The position numbers and the translations under genes were made by a program. Positions 51,154 through 61,446 of a stretch of 64,000 bases of DNA are shown here, one piece after another (positions within the stretch are counted from its first letter, which is position 1; every line of letters begins with the position of its first letter). The DNA comes from Tetrapisispora phaffii CBS 4417 (taxonomy: Eukaryota > Ascomycota > Saccharomycetes > Saccharomycetales > Saccharomycetaceae). The notes beneath the pieces were generated by a model. It searched no databases and had not been told where the DNA came from. It was given only the letters and a program-made list of their open reading frames with translations. The stretch is from contig NC_016521.1 of assembly GCF_000236905.1 (NCBI RefSeq), positions 1,087,521 to 1,151,520 on the forward strand, in the 5' to 3' direction.

Positions 51154-51186
51154 CAACCCGCTGCGTTAGTTATGCGCAGCGGGTTG
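51154..51186. repeat. Perfect 12-bp inverted repeat (hairpin)
   Basis: CAACCCGCTGCG, nine-base spacer TTAGTTATG, then the exact reverse complement CGCAGCGGGTTG. GC-rich, in the glucokinase-PDI1 divergent region about 720 bp upstream of PDI1. Confidence 0.9.
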
Positions 51187-51902
51187 TGGGGGGTGACAGT
51201 TGCTGCACCCATGCACCGCACCGCACCGGGCCGCGCGGTTTGTTGCGGTCAGTCGTCGGTGGTGATTGGCTCGACCTATTGGTTGTTCCGTGACGACGCG
51301 TTCTCTCGCCTTCTGCTTTTTATCGTTCTTGACGGAGGGAGGCGGACTAGAGAAGCGCTGGCCCGTGTAGTGTGATGTCGTTATCCACGATGGTTATAGA
51401 GAGCACACACAAAGTTTACTCTGCGCCCCGCTCGTCGTCAGTGACGGTGTTGCGCCTCCGCCCACCAGGGGCTTGATTGTGACCCAACACTCTCTTCGTC
51501 TCGGCCACCCAGACACTGCATACGCGCTTCTCGCGATTGCTGGAAACGTATGATATGAACAACGCAGCGCAAAACACAACACAAAATACCACTAACAGTA
51601 AGTACTCGCTATGCTAATAATAATAGTAACATGAAATTTCAATAGACAAAGAATAAGGAATCCCATAAACTGTTTCAAACAAAGATCAATTCTGATTGTT
51701 AGTAATTAACAATGAATAACTAATAATTAATAATCAATGGCCTCAATATTTTCATGATCGTTGTACTTATATATAAAGGTTTTTATTGTTGTATTGTCTT
51801 TGTATCTTCTTGTTTTTAACCTGCAGTTTTCAGTTTTCAGTTTTCGCATACTTAAGAGGCTAACAACAGCAGCATAATATACTCGTTCACACCCCATCCG
51901 TT

Positions 51903-53531
51903 ATGCTATTGAATAAGAAAACTTTGTTTCCTTTAGCCAGTCTATTGGCTCACTTCGTTGCTGCCAATGAAGAAGCCATTGCTCCAGAAGACTCACAAGT
52001 CGTCAAGTTAGGCAAGGACAACTTCGTCGACTTCGTTAAGGACAACCATTTAGTGATGGCCGAATTCTTCGCACCATGGTGTGGTCATTGTAAGAAATTG
52101 GCTCCAGAATACGTTAAAGCTGCTGATACTTTGCAAAGCAAAGACGTAGCTCTAGCTCAGATCGATTGTACCGATAATCAAGATCTATGTATGGGCCAAG
52201 GTATCAGAGGTTATCCAACCATTAAGATCTTCAGAGACGGTGACTATGAAAATGCTACCGACTACAACGGTGCTAGAACTGCAGAAGCTATTGTTGATCA
52301 TATGATTAAACTAACTTTACCAGTGGTCATCGAGTTAGAAGATGCTGATGATTTGGAAGATTACATCGAAGACGTTGCTCAATATGGTTCTATTTTTGTT
52401 AACAAAGGTATGGCCGACTATAATGAAACCTTCTACAAGACTGCTAAGAAAGCATTCGGTAAACATACTTTCATCAACGTTCCATTGGAAAAAGGTGAAA
52501 CTCCAGAATTGACTTTCTACTCAAAATCTCTTGAAAAACCAATCACCTTCGATGGTGATCTAAAACAATTAGTCGAAAGTGACGATTACTTGATTAGATG
52601 GGCTAGCATCGAATCTTTGCCAGCTTTCGGTGAAATCAATGCTGAAACTTACTCCGGTTATTACGCTGCTGAATTACCAATGGGTTACTTTTTCTTCAAC
52701 GACGATGAAGACGTCAAAACCGTTGAAAAATTATTTGAATCCTTGGCAAAGACTTACAAAGGTAAGATACTTTTCGCTAAATTAGATGGTTCCAAATTCG
52801 GTAGACACGCTGATGCTCTAAACATGAAACAGCAATTCCCATTATTTGTTATCCATGACTCTAAGCTTAACTTAAAATATGGTCTCCCACAATTATCTGA
52901 TGAAGAGTTCGAGAAATTAGACGGTAAACGTATTACCTTAAATAGCAAGCAAGTAAAGAAATTAGTTAAAGATTTCGTTAGCGGCAAAGCTGAACCAACT
53001 GTCAAGTCTGAACCAATTCCAGAAGTTCAAGAATCTAACGTCACTAAGATCGTTGGTTACACCCACGAAGATATTGTTCAAGATGCCAAGAAGGATGTCT
53101 TAGTTAAATACTATGCTCCATGGTGTGGTCACTGTAAGAAATTAGCTCCAATCTACGAAGACTTAGCTAACTTACTACAAAGCGAAAAATCTACTAAGGA
53201 TAAATTCGTTATTGCTGAAGTTGATGCCACTTTGAACGATATTTCTTCTGTTGAGTTAGAAGGTTATCCAACCATCATTCTATATCCTGCTAACAAGAAG
53301 GATGAGCCAGTCAGATTCGAATCTCAAAGAGACATTACCAACTTCTTGACTTTCCTAGAAGAAAACTCCACTAACAAATTAAAGGCTACTTCTTTAGTTA
53401 AGGCGTACGAAGCCATGATTGCTGAACAAAAAGCTGCCGAAGCTGCTGCTAAGGCTGCTGCTGAAGAAGAAGATGATGACGAAGATGATGAAGATGAAGA
53501 TGAAGATGAAATCGAACACGATGAATTGTAA
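51903..53531 (+). CDS. PDI1: Protein disulfide isomerase Pdi1
   Basis: A 542-residue ER-lumen oxidoreductase (S. cerevisiae 522). It forms and rearranges disulphides in secretory proteins. A signal peptide spans residues about 1-21. Domains follow the order a-b-b'-a'-c. Active sites are FFAPWCGHCKKL (Cys60, Cys63) and YYAPWCGHCKKL (Cys408, Cys411). The extra disulphide pair CTDNQDLC of yeast Pdi1 is present in the a domain, and the cis-Pro elements GYPTIKIF and GYPTIILY are intact. An Ala/Glu-rich, then acidic c region precedes the C-terminal HDEL retrieval signal. The next gene downstream is a shortened paralog, and FPR2 follows, so three ER-folding genes lie in a row. Confidence 0.97.
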   Translation: MLLNKKTLFPLASLLAHFVAANEEAIAPEDSQVVKLGKDNFVDFVKDNHLVMAEFFAPWCGHCKKLAPEYVKAADTLQSKDVALAQIDCTDNQDLCMGQGIRGYPTIKIFRDGDYENATDYNGARTAEAIVDHMIKLTLPVVIELEDADDLEDYIEDVAQYGSIFVNKGMADYNETFYKTAKKAFGKHTFINVPLEKGETPELTFYSKSLEKPITFDGDLKQLVESDDYLIRWASIESLPAFGEINAETYSGYYAAELPMGYFFFNDDEDVKTVEKLFESLAKTYKGKILFAKLDGSKFGRHADALNMKQQFPLFVIHDSKLNLKYGLPQLSDEEFEKLDGKRITLNSKQVKKLVKDFVSGKAEPTVKSEPIPEVQESNVTKIVGYTHEDIVQDAKKDVLVKYYAPWCGHCKKLAPIYEDLANLLQSEKSTKDKFVIAEVDATLNDISSVELEGYPTIILYPANKKDEPVRFESQRDITNFLTFLEENSTNKLKATSLVKAYEAMIAEQKAAEAAAKAAAEEEDDDEDDEDEDEDEIEHDEL

Positions 53532-54786
53532 TTTAATCTTTAATAAAAAATTATGCACTATAGGCATTCATTTTTTTTTCTACATAATCTCAAAGTTCAT
53601 TTATCCTGACAAACAAGCTAAATTGAAACAATGGAAAGTTAGCTAGTTCTTCAATCAATCTTCCTGAAATTATTTGTAGGTAAAATTCTACATACATACA
53701 TATTTTACAAAAATAAATATACATATTTACACTAAATATTGCAGTGGAAAAAAGATTGAAATGGTATGCTTTTTATCACGAATAATAAAGTAACATATAA
53801 CTTTAGTTACGAAGTACGAACGAACAATCAAGATTATATTATTTGCAGGGAAAGGCAATGGAAAAAATGTTTCAACCTTTCCATCAGTTTCTAACTTAAG
53901 AAAACTATGAAGCAGTTAATAAAAAATAATAGAAAACAAAATGCTTCAAGTTAATTAATCTATTGGAATCCCTTCGTATCCTACCGAGAAACTAACAAAT
54001 CTTGTTATAATTCGAAGTACTTTTCAGAAGAAATCTCGAAGTTATCATAATCGATTCGTACGAAATCCCATTTGTTATTTAAATTGCTGATTGATTACAA
54101 CAAAAATCGTAAATATATCAAAGGTTTTTGTTACTTCTAGGTACTACATTTAGACTCATGAATAGTTTTTTTCAATAAGATAAAACCAAAAATGTATTTC
54201 AGCAGAGTCTTCTCTATGAATGTCTCTTATTTCGTTCTTATTTTAGTCAGGAATGTTATTTTCCGAACCCTTTTAATGTGACGTGGTATCTTTTCAAAAC
54301 AATTTTGTTCAATGTTTTTATTTACCTCTTCGTTTTCTATCAACAACAAATACTTAATTAATATTAAGTATTACTGTAAAGCCTATTTATTATTCAATAA
54401 AAATACTATGAAAAGACACATGTTCTTAATTGTTCTACGATGTGTATGACTTTATTCGTATTAAAAAAATTCTTCTTATTTTGTGAGTAGTGGAAGATTT
54501 GAAAATTAATACATGTTAAGTCTTAGCGTTCACCGAACTGAACAATAAGTCAACTAATACCAGCATAATACCAACATAATTCCCAACAAGGACAGCCAGG
54601 ATAGTCTGAATTTATAAACAGGAATATCATTATTAAAAATATTATATATATATACATGTGTGCAATATCTTGAATTAATTTTCATTTAATTTTTATCTGA
54701 ATCGTATTATTTAGTGGCTTCTTAAATTCCTTTGACTTTTATCTTATTGTAGATACACACTAGAGTAAACATTATTGAATTCCAGA
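53532..54786. other. Intergenic between PDI1 and the PDI-like gene
   Basis: About 1.25 kb of AT-rich DNA. A 10-bp inverted repeat, AATACTTAAT-TAAT-ATTAAGTATT, lies at 54349-54372. No gene. Its length suggests the paralog has its own promoter rather than sharing a transcript. Confidence 0.55.
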
Positions 54787-55917
54787 ATGAAATTAAATAG
54801 CAAAATTTTATTATCAACTTCTTCTATCTTAGCATTCACTGCTGAATCTGTCTTTGCTACAGGATCTGATAACGACAATGCAATTATTCAATTAGACAAA
54901 ATTATGTTTGAATTAACTGTTTCCCGTAATAAACTTGGTTTAGTTGGTTTTTACTCACCAGAAGATAAGTTTTACAAGTCTTGGGGTCACGACTACGAAA
55001 TAGCTGCTAAAATTTTAAAGAATAGAAATATTCCAGTTGGTCTAGTTAACTGTGACGAACATGTCGATTTCTGTAAAGAATTTGGTTACAATGGTTCTTC
55101 TTTTGTTTCTGTTTTCAGTGATGCATCCAACATATACGATTTTGATGAAAAGTATGAAACTAAAAACTTTGTTCAACATATAATCAACAAAGGTGGTAAA
55201 GACATGTCGGAGTTCAAAACCATCGAAGACATTGAAAAATTCATATCAAACAGCAGAAAACCTGTCGTTGTCAGCTATGGTAATGAAGGTTTAAAAGAAA
55301 AGTTTCAAGAAATTGCAGCAAAGAACAATGAAAGAATTGTTTTTGCTGCTATTGCAAAGGGTGGTGAAGGTGAAAGTATGAATGTACAAGACTACCTTGC
55401 TGTGTACCCTACCGGTGCTGAAACTCCAATTATTTACAATGGTGATGTTGAAACTCTAATAAATAATGAAGATAATTTCATGAATTGGGTTACTTTTGGT
55501 ACTTTACCATTAGTTGGTGAACTTAGCGAAGATAATTTGCACTTATATGCCAACTTAAATGTCCCAGTCGCATCTTTCTTTTACTCCGACAATGTTGACA
55601 AAGAAATCATTATGGAAAAATTAGAATCTCTAGCTAAGGAATACAAGTACCGTATGGTATTCCTCACTACTGATGCTGAAAGATATGATTCATCTTTAAA
55701 AAATCTGAACATGAAACAACAGTTACCAGCCTTCTGTATTATCACTCCACATGATAACAAAGCATATGGTTTCCCTCAAGTTGATGATGAAGACTACAAG
55801 AAAATGAGTGGTCGTTACGCTATAGATCCTAAGGAATTAGAAAATTTCATCAGTTCTTTCGTAGCTGGTGAAATTCCAGCAAATGAACCATCTGAAATTG
55901 TTCATGATGAATTGTAG
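54787..55917 (+). CDS. PDI-like ER protein lacking both CxxC active sites and the a' domain
   Basis: A 376-residue protein from the ATG at 54787 (an upstream in-frame TTG is not a likely start). It has a signal peptide (ILLSTSSILAFTAESVFA) and ends in HDEL, so it should reside in the ER lumen. It aligns with neighbouring PDI1 across a, b and b': GFYSPEDKFYKSWGHDYEIA replaces FFAPWCGHCKKLAPEYVKA, so both catalytic cysteines are gone; GYNGSSFVSVF replaces the cis-Pro loop GYPTIKIF. The structural disulphide pair is kept (CDEHVDFC). The b' block is well conserved (LNMKQQLPAFCII versus LNMKQQFPLFVIH). After b' the protein jumps straight to ANEPSEIVHDEL, missing a' and the acidic tail. It is likely a non-catalytic chaperone-type derivative of a tandem PDI1 duplication. 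S. cerevisiae Eug1 is different: full length with CxxS sites. Confidence 0.9.
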   Translation: MKLNSKILLSTSSILAFTAESVFATGSDNDNAIIQLDKIMFELTVSRNKLGLVGFYSPEDKFYKSWGHDYEIAAKILKNRNIPVGLVNCDEHVDFCKEFGYNGSSFVSVFSDASNIYDFDEKYETKNFVQHIINKGGKDMSEFKTIEDIEKFISNSRKPVVVSYGNEGLKEKFQEIAAKNNERIVFAAIAKGGEGESMNVQDYLAVYPTGAETPIIYNGDVETLINNEDNFMNWVTFGTLPLVGELSEDNLHLYANLNVPVASFFYSDNVDKEIIMEKLESLAKEYKYRMVFLTTDAERYDSSLKNLNMKQQLPAFCIITPHDNKAYGFPQVDDEDYKKMSGRYAIDPKELENFISSFVAGEIPANEPSEIVHDEL

Positions 55918-56342
55918 ATACCTTCAGATGAATTGTAATAATTTTTTCCTGTAGTTAGTTATATGTATTACATAACGTAATGAGTCAGGAACAACTTCTT
56001 TATTTAACAAAATTTTGTAATCGAACTAATTTAATAATATAATTAACCGTTATGCATGTACTACCTTTGTAAATAGTCATATATTTAAGTGTCTGTGGTA
56101 TCTAACAACATTTTCCTAAGTAATTTAGTACGGAGAGGAAGATTTCTACTGTTTCAATTATCATGAAATGAGAACCTGTCTTCTTGAATAACTTAGAAAT
56201 AATGAAACATTTTATAAATGTTTAAATTAAAAGAATCGGGAAGAGACTATTTAATTTTGTACATTTCAATTACGCTCATCTTTCGTTTTTAAAAGAAGTT
56301 CTTAACAAAAACAGGAAACCCCAGTAAGTGATATTCAAAAAC
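55918..56342. other. Intergenic PDI-like gene - FPR2
   Basis: Begins with a second in-frame GATGAATTGTAA just after the stop of the PDI-like gene (55928-55938). Otherwise AT-rich, with no gene. Confidence 0.65.
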
Positions 56343-56765
56343 ATGGCTAAACTACAAGTACTCTTAACATTTTTATTTTGTCTAATAACGAGCATTCAAG
56401 CATACGATCGCTTAGAAAACCTGGAAATTGGTATATTGAAGAGAGCTGTACCAAAAGGAGAAGATTGTGAGGTATTTGCCAAACCGGGAGACAAGATAAG
56501 TGTCCATTACACTGGATATTTGAGAGAAACCAATGAGAAATTCGATTCCAGTTTAGATAGAGGCACTCCATTACAATTCACCTTAGGTACTGGGCAAGTC
56601 ATTCAAGGTTGGGACCAAGGCTTGGTGGGGATGTGTGTTGGCGAGAGCAGGAAGATCCAAATTCCAAGCGCGTTAGGTTATGGGTCCCGTGCCATTGCTG
56701 GTGTTATTCCAGCTGACTCTGATTTAACATTTGAATGTGAACTAGTTGATGTCGAAAGTATTTAA
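56343..56765 (+). CDS. FPR2: Fpr2, ER FKBP-type peptidyl-prolyl isomerase
   Basis: A 140-residue protein from the ATG at 56343; the frame extends five codons further to a GTG that is not a likely start. The signal peptide LQVLLTFLFCLITSIQA covers residues about 4-20. One FKBP domain follows: GDKISVHYTGYLRETNEKFDSS, GTPLQFTLGTGQVIQGWDQGL, and SALGYGSRAIAGVIPADSDLTFECELVDV, with the FK506-pocket residues (Tyr, Asp, Phe, Val-Ile, Trp, Tyr, Phe) of the family in place. Fpr2 (FKBP13, 135 residues in S. cerevisiae) catalyses proline isomerisation in the ER. Neighbour to EUG1 in S. cerevisiae, matching its place after PDI genes here. Confidence 0.95.
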   Translation: MAKLQVLLTFLFCLITSIQAYDRLENLEIGILKRAVPKGEDCEVFAKPGDKISVHYTGYLRETNEKFDSSLDRGTPLQFTLGTGQVIQGWDQGLVGMCVGESRKIQIPSALGYGSRAIAGVIPADSDLTFECELVDVESI

Positions 56766-57186
56766 ATAAACAAACAAACAATTTATACATATATTAATCT
56801 AGAAACGAACCGGCTAATTTAAAAATTGTTAACAAATAAGTAGAAAAGAAATATCTGTAATCTAACGAATTTATTTTCAATATTACAATAATAATATATT
56901 ATTATATTAATCTAATTGTTTATAAAGTATTAAAAACTCCTTTCTAAAAATGGAATATCGTATAATAAACCAGTATATCGGGAGAGAGGGGGTTTGGTGA
57001 GTATATTATAATTTATTTGCATACATTATACTATTAATTAACCGAGTCGGCCAGTAACAGTAATAACTTCACCGTTTTATGTGATATGCTTTGCTATTAA
57101 ATATTAAGTGTAAAAAAATGTTTGAAAAAAACAGACAAAGAGATATATGATATCTTTTAAACTATGAATTAATCAATCCATTACAC
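56766..57186. other. Convergent intergenic FPR2 / small cell-wall gene
   Basis: AT-rich 3' region. No gene recognised. Confidence 0.65.
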
Positions 57187-57384
57187 TTAGAATAGGAAGG
57201 CAACACCGGCAGCGACGGCAGCACCTAAGACACCAGCACCGATAGCGTTGGAAGCAGCAGCACCAGTGGAGATAGAGGTGGAAGTACCGTTGGTAGAGTT
57301 GGTACCGTTAGTATGGTTAGTACGGTTAGCAGCTTGGACAGCGGCAAAAGTAGCGAAAGCGGCAACAACAGTCTTGAATTGCAT
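57187..57384 (-). CDS. Small GPI-type secreted protein (YDR524C-B/YCL048W-A family)
   Basis: A 65-residue protein with three parts: a signal peptide (residues about 1-18, [15 protein letters not shown]), a Thr/Ser/Asn/Gly spacer, and a hydrophobic C-terminus ([17 protein letters not shown]) that fits a GPI-attachment signal. Five overlapping N-glycosylation sites ([15 protein letters not shown]) are packed into about 15 residues. S. cerevisiae has the paralogous short proteins YDR524C-B and YCL048W-A, of unknown role, at the corresponding positions; identification rests on size, layout and position. Codon use is biased, with G/C-ending codons, and suggests high expression. SPS2/SPS22, which lie nearby in S. 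cerevisiae, are absent. Confidence 0.85.
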   Translation of the reverse strand: MQFKTVVAAFATFAAVQAANRTNHTNGTNSTNGTSTSISTGAAASNAIGAGVLGAAVAAGVAFLF

Positions 57385-59448
57385 TTTTATGATAATATAG
57401 ATATGTATATCTGGATGATAGTGCTCTATTGTAAAAACTAAAATACAGAAGTAGTGCTAAAAACAAAAGAAAGAGACAATTGTGTCATTAAAACGGGAAA
57501 GCAAGTTTCTCATAATCGTTGAAAAGTTGTCTCTTAAATATGATAATTTTAAACTTGAAAAAATAAATAAATAAAATATTTCACTTTCACACTATCTTGA
57601 GTAAACAATAAAAAACAAACAGTATTGAAAATTTATTTTCTATCGTTGTAAGATACAGAGATAGAGTTAAATAACTTCATTTCGTTTCTGTTATCAATCA
57701 AATAGTAGTAGCCTGTGTTTAATTAATTACCTGTTAAATTTAAACTTCCGAGAACAAAGATGTGTGTGTGCGTTTTTCGTTTTTTCTTTTGATATTGCCG
57801 AAAAGAGTGTAAGTGTGTGTGTGTTTCTGCGGGCGCTGTTAGCTATTTCCGATCACTTTCTGTCGTTTTCGGTCACTTTCCCAACTTTTGCTTTTTTTTC
57901 GTCACTTTTTATCACGCATCCCCAGTCAGGTGCGCACCAATTTACGAGATTATCAAAAATTGCATCGCTTTGCAATTGTGGAAACCGTGGCAGATGTGTC
58001 CCGAAATGGAGACAGCGGTGCGCGCTGCTACTGCTGCAATGGCGGGCTCTCGAATCTCCTCCGTAGAGACGTCGACCGGCCTTCGCCTCGCGTTGTCCCA
58101 AAACGGAAAACCGTTGCATAAAATAAATCTCTCGAACCCGCTGGACCGGCTGTCTGCTCCTGCGCTGACCCCTTCCCCCGCGCATACCCTGGGGCTCGCT
58201 TGCCCGAGAGTGGTGGCTAGTCTATTTCTGTTCACGTCACTGGAGCCTGGATTCAATTTTTTTAGGAGTCTAGATTGTCGTCGCCTTTCAAATTCGACTT
58301 GCCTCTGTTTGCCATGTCGTGCGCTTTACTTGTTTAGGAAATATAATCATTTGATGGCGGGTAATGGCACTGTGTTGCGATGCGATGCCCTCGTGCATCA
58401 CCCACCGTCGGCCGGGTAGTGCTTGGTCAAGGGCTCACTATCTTATTTTACTGATGTAATTGATTACATGCACATGGTCACGCTATTATCGGTATAAAAG
58501 CGCTGCGTAAGACATAAGGTAACAACAATAGGAATAGTAAGCTATACACGGCAAGATACATTTATTTGTCTGTCTGAGAACTGAAGACGTGCTATCATAG
58601 TGGAGAGGCTAGCATTGTTGCAAATGCATATCCCCCGTGTGATCGCCAATGGTTCATATAAAATTAAACATCTTATAGTTACAATCATTCAAAAAGACAG
58701 TCTTATACAAAAATCGCTCTATGCACATTGACACATTCAATAAATCTTAAGTGGGTTCCCTTTACAATTGTAAACAGATGTTTATCAAACTTAAGTTGTG
58801 CAAAATATAGAGAAACTTCATTCTTCCAATCGTTTCGGTCCGCTTTGAAATGGTCTGAAATACAACAGCACGTAACGAAATCACAATAACATGTTAGTTT
58901 CCGTAAAATGTGTTTGTGAAAAACTCATGAACACAAATGGAAGACATCTCATTGCTCAGTGTGGGGCCCCCAAGTCTTATTTCCAATCATCGTGTCTAAT
59001 TCGACAAGTTATAGGATGCATAGAACATGCACACAGGCACTATCGATTTAACACGATGCAGAAACAAGCAGAGTGGTGCTCATATACAGTCCGCAAACCT
59101 CACGAGGAGTCATAAAATTTTCCCTAGTGTATTTGGAAAACGTATACTTCAAAAAAAGACATGCGCGTTTAGCCAATCAATATTAATGTTCTTGAATTAT
59201 ACACTTGTTTATATACTAAAGTTTTTTTAATGGCTCTTCTCGTCTTGTAAATTGAAAGAAAATTTTTGAACCGCAAAGAGACGACGTTTTGTAGCTCGTA
59301 CACAGTGATGGAATATCTCAGATCCGAACACAAGGGCGATGGCAGCAAGGATCGTGGTCTATATATAAACAGGCAATTACGATCGATTAGAAAAAGTCAT
59401 CTTAGAACCCTCTTAGACGAGAGTTAGGTGGAAGTGCGACACAATTGC
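57385..59448. other. 2-kb divergent intergenic region with GC island before APA1/APA2
   Basis: No gene supported. Bases about 57950-58430 are GC-rich and carry long open frames on several strands (for example 57817-58419 and 57942-58256) that overlap each other and have no protein-like features. TGTAATTGATTACA, a short palindrome, occurs at 58455-58468. TATATATAAA near 59361 is a plausible APA TATA box. Confidence 0.55.
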
Positions 59449-60378
59449 ATGCTTGACGACATGGGCTTACCAGAGAATATCAGTGAACTGATTTCAAACA
59501 AATATACTGAAGCTATTAAAAATAAAGATATAGAATTCGTAGAGACAAAGAGAATACACTTCAGCGATGAACACACAGGCATGGATTACCTAATTTGCCT
59601 TGTCGCTACTCTAGCTAAGAAACCAGAACGTGATGATATTGATATTAAAGTCAAGAGGAACCCCTTTGAGGTCCCTGAACCCGAGTTGACTGTATTGAAC
59701 GATGCGCTAGGGGACGGAAGGTACAAGCTTGTATTGAATAAATTCCCTGTCATTCCCGAGCATGGTCTATTGATTACAAACAAGTTTGAACAGCAGAAAG
59801 TGCCCTTGACCATTGAAGATGTCGCTGCTGCACATCAATTGGCACGGAGTCTAGAGAATGATATTGATGGACAAAAACATATTATTTTTTATAACTGTGG
59901 GATTGACGCTGGATCATCACAAGACCATAAGCACATGCAGGTTTTGAGAGTGCCTGAGGGCTTTGAGTTGTTACAAGACAAGATTGTTGCAGATGCATCT
60001 GCAACATCGTTGGAACCACTCTATAATAAGAAGGTCTCATTTGCACATTTTGTAATGAAACTTCCAATTGAATCTAGCAAAGAGTACCTTTACAAGTGCT
60101 ACACTGAATTGTTACAAAAAGCAATCTTAACCAAACCATCAGATCTGCAAGAACAAAAAGATCACAATGTGATAATTTGTAAAGATTGGATATGTGTGAT
60201 TCCTAGAGCCTCAACTAAAGCTCGATCAATGGATATAGCTTTTAATTCACTTGGATACTCAGGGATAATACTGGTTAAACATTTAAGTGTGTTTAATGAA
60301 ATAGCAAACCAACCATCTCAAATGGATAAACTCTTATTAGAATGTGGCTTTCCCAACGTCCGTCAACCAATCGATTAG
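59449..60378 (+). CDS. APA1/APA2: Diadenosine tetraphosphate phosphorylase Apa1/Apa2
   Basis: About 309 residues from the first ATG (59449, MLDDMGLPENIS); a second ATG (59461) would remove four residues. The frame itself runs upstream to a GTG. Apa1/Apa2 split Ap4A with phosphate to ADP and ATP. Family features are KLVLNKFPVIPEHGLLITN near residue 104, QQKVPLTIEDVAAAH near 122, the HIT-related site GSSQDHKHMQVLRVP near 162 with the catalytic His region, and the late block NSLGYSGIILVKHLSVFNEI. S. cerevisiae Apa1 is 321 and Apa2 325 residues. The two are ohnologs (YCL050C, YDR530C) and cannot be told apart here. Confidence 0.93.
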   Translation: MLDDMGLPENISELISNKYTEAIKNKDIEFVETKRIHFSDEHTGMDYLICLVATLAKKPERDDIDIKVKRNPFEVPEPELTVLNDALGDGRYKLVLNKFPVIPEHGLLITNKFEQQKVPLTIEDVAAAHQLARSLENDIDGQKHIIFYNCGIDAGSSQDHKHMQVLRVPEGFELLQDKIVADASATSLEPLYNKKVSFAHFVMKLPIESSKEYLYKCYTELLQKAILTKPSDLQEQKDHNVIICKDWICVIPRASTKARSMDIAFNSLGYSGIILVKHLSVFNEIANQPSQMDKLLLECGFPNVRQPID

Positions 60379-60401
60379 ATCTGATGAGAAAAAAAAGATG
60401 G

Positions 60402-60497
60402 TTACCCGCCAGCACACACACTATCCCTTAAAATTTGACTGACACCCACACATCGCACGCAACGACCTGTTTTTCGCGGCAGCCGAGAAATTACCCG
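60402..60497 (+). promoter_or_regulatory. Two Reb1-type sites
   Basis: TTACCCG at 60402-60408 and 60491-60497 matches the core of the general regulatory factor Reb1, which keeps promoters nucleosome-free. Confidence 0.5.
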
Positions 60498-60808
60498 CAC
60501 CTCTGCACAAAATCAGCTCTTTCTAACGCCGCCGCGAGCAGCCAATGACGCACGGTCCGCCAGCCATAGGAAGTGACTACTGGGGGGTTCTTGTCATTAC
60601 AGACGACGGTGTACGGAGGGCAGCAGGAGATTGCACGTAGAACGGTCATGTGATCTGTCACGTTCCTCAGAAATCAGCACACGGGGACACGGATACAGCG
60701 CATAATGCGATTCGTAGTTGAAAAAGATACATAGTTAAGATATTATTATAGCGCGAATAGCAATTAGAATCACTCTGAAAACAATTAATCCTCTATCTAT
60801 GGAATTAG

Positions 60809-60813
60809 CCAAT
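60809..60813 (+). promoter_or_regulatory. HAP-complex CCAAT box upstream of QCR7
   Basis: TTAGCCAATAAT about 250 bp before the QCR7 ATG; a second CCAAT is at 60542-60546. CCAAT is the Hap2/3/4/5 site of respiratory genes, fitting QCR7. Confidence 0.5.
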
Positions 60814-61059
60814 AATTTTTCAGTGAAATTTATCGCTGTTTATAATTGTTTCATCCTTTAACTTTTATTTCACATTGCTTGTATATATATATTTATTTCA
60901 CATTATATACATATATATGGTACATTTATTGTGGATTCATCATGGCTTGACGTATTTATTTATAGTTTGAAAGGTACTTGTTGCTTGCCATTTCATTGTT
61001 GCAATCAATAGTACAAGCATATAAGCACACACACACATACACACATATATATTTCCAAG

Positions 61060-61446
61060 ATGACACAATCTTTGACTTCCATTGTTAGAATCGGTGATCG
61101 CATTTTAAAATCTCCTACTCTATCCAAGTTATGTGTTCCAGTTGCTAGAAAATTTGTCGATTTGTCTGGTTACAGAAAGTTGGGTCTGAAATTTGATGAT
61201 TTAATCGCAGAAGAATCTCCATTGATGCAAAAAGTCTTAAGAAGATTACCAGAAGAGGAATCTTACACAAGAAACTATAGAATCATAAGAGCTCATCAAA
61301 CGGAATTGACTCATCATTTACTACCAAAAACACAATGGATTCAAGCAAAGGAGGATGTTCCATATTTATTACCATATATCCTAGAGGCTGAAGCTGCTGC
61401 AAAAGAAAAAGATGAATTGGATAATTTAATTATTGAGAAGAAATAG
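61060..61446 (+). CDS. QCR7: Qcr7, subunit 7 of the cytochrome bc1 complex
   Basis: A 128-residue protein, against 127 in S. cerevisiae. Qcr7 is a matrix-side subunit of respiratory complex III. The family wording is clear: [31 protein letters not shown] near residues 47-75, [26 protein letters not shown] near 77-103, and [25 protein letters not shown] near the end. The start [16 protein letters not shown] is the first ATG and forms the usual N-terminal amphipathic segment. There is no cleavable presequence, as in the family. Upstream CCAAT boxes fit HAP control. APA2 and QCR7 are adjacent in S. cerevisiae chromosome IV as well. Confidence 0.97.
   Translation: MTQSLTSIVRIGDRILKSPTLSKLCVPVARKFVDLSGYRKLGLKFDDLIAEESPLMQKVLRRLPEEESYTRNYRIIRAHQTELTHHLLPKTQWIQAKEDVPYLLPYILEAEAAAKEKDELDNLIIEKK

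Larger units (their letters stand above)
50404..51902. other. Divergent intergenic region glucokinase / PDI1 with GC island
   Basis: About 1.5 kb. STREs lie near the glucokinase side (50693-50705). Bases about 51040-51560 are GC-rich and hold a 12-bp inverted repeat (51154-51186). The PDI1-proximal 300 bp is AT/T-rich. No UPR element (CAGCGTG) was spotted. Open frames in the island are not supported. GRH1 is absent. Confidence 0.55.
60379..61059. other. QCR7 promoter region with GC island
   Basis: The first 330 bp are GC-rich with Reb1-type TTACCCG boxes and a CCAAT; the rest is AT-rich with TATATA runs near 60880 and 60920 and a CA repeat at about 61025-61045. No gene. Confidence 0.6.

Noticed and set aside
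57817..58419. A 200-codon plus-strand open frame upstream of APA1/APA2
   Set aside because: It lies in a GC-rich island where stops are rare in all frames; overlapping frames of similar length exist on both strands and the translation has no domain-like pattern.
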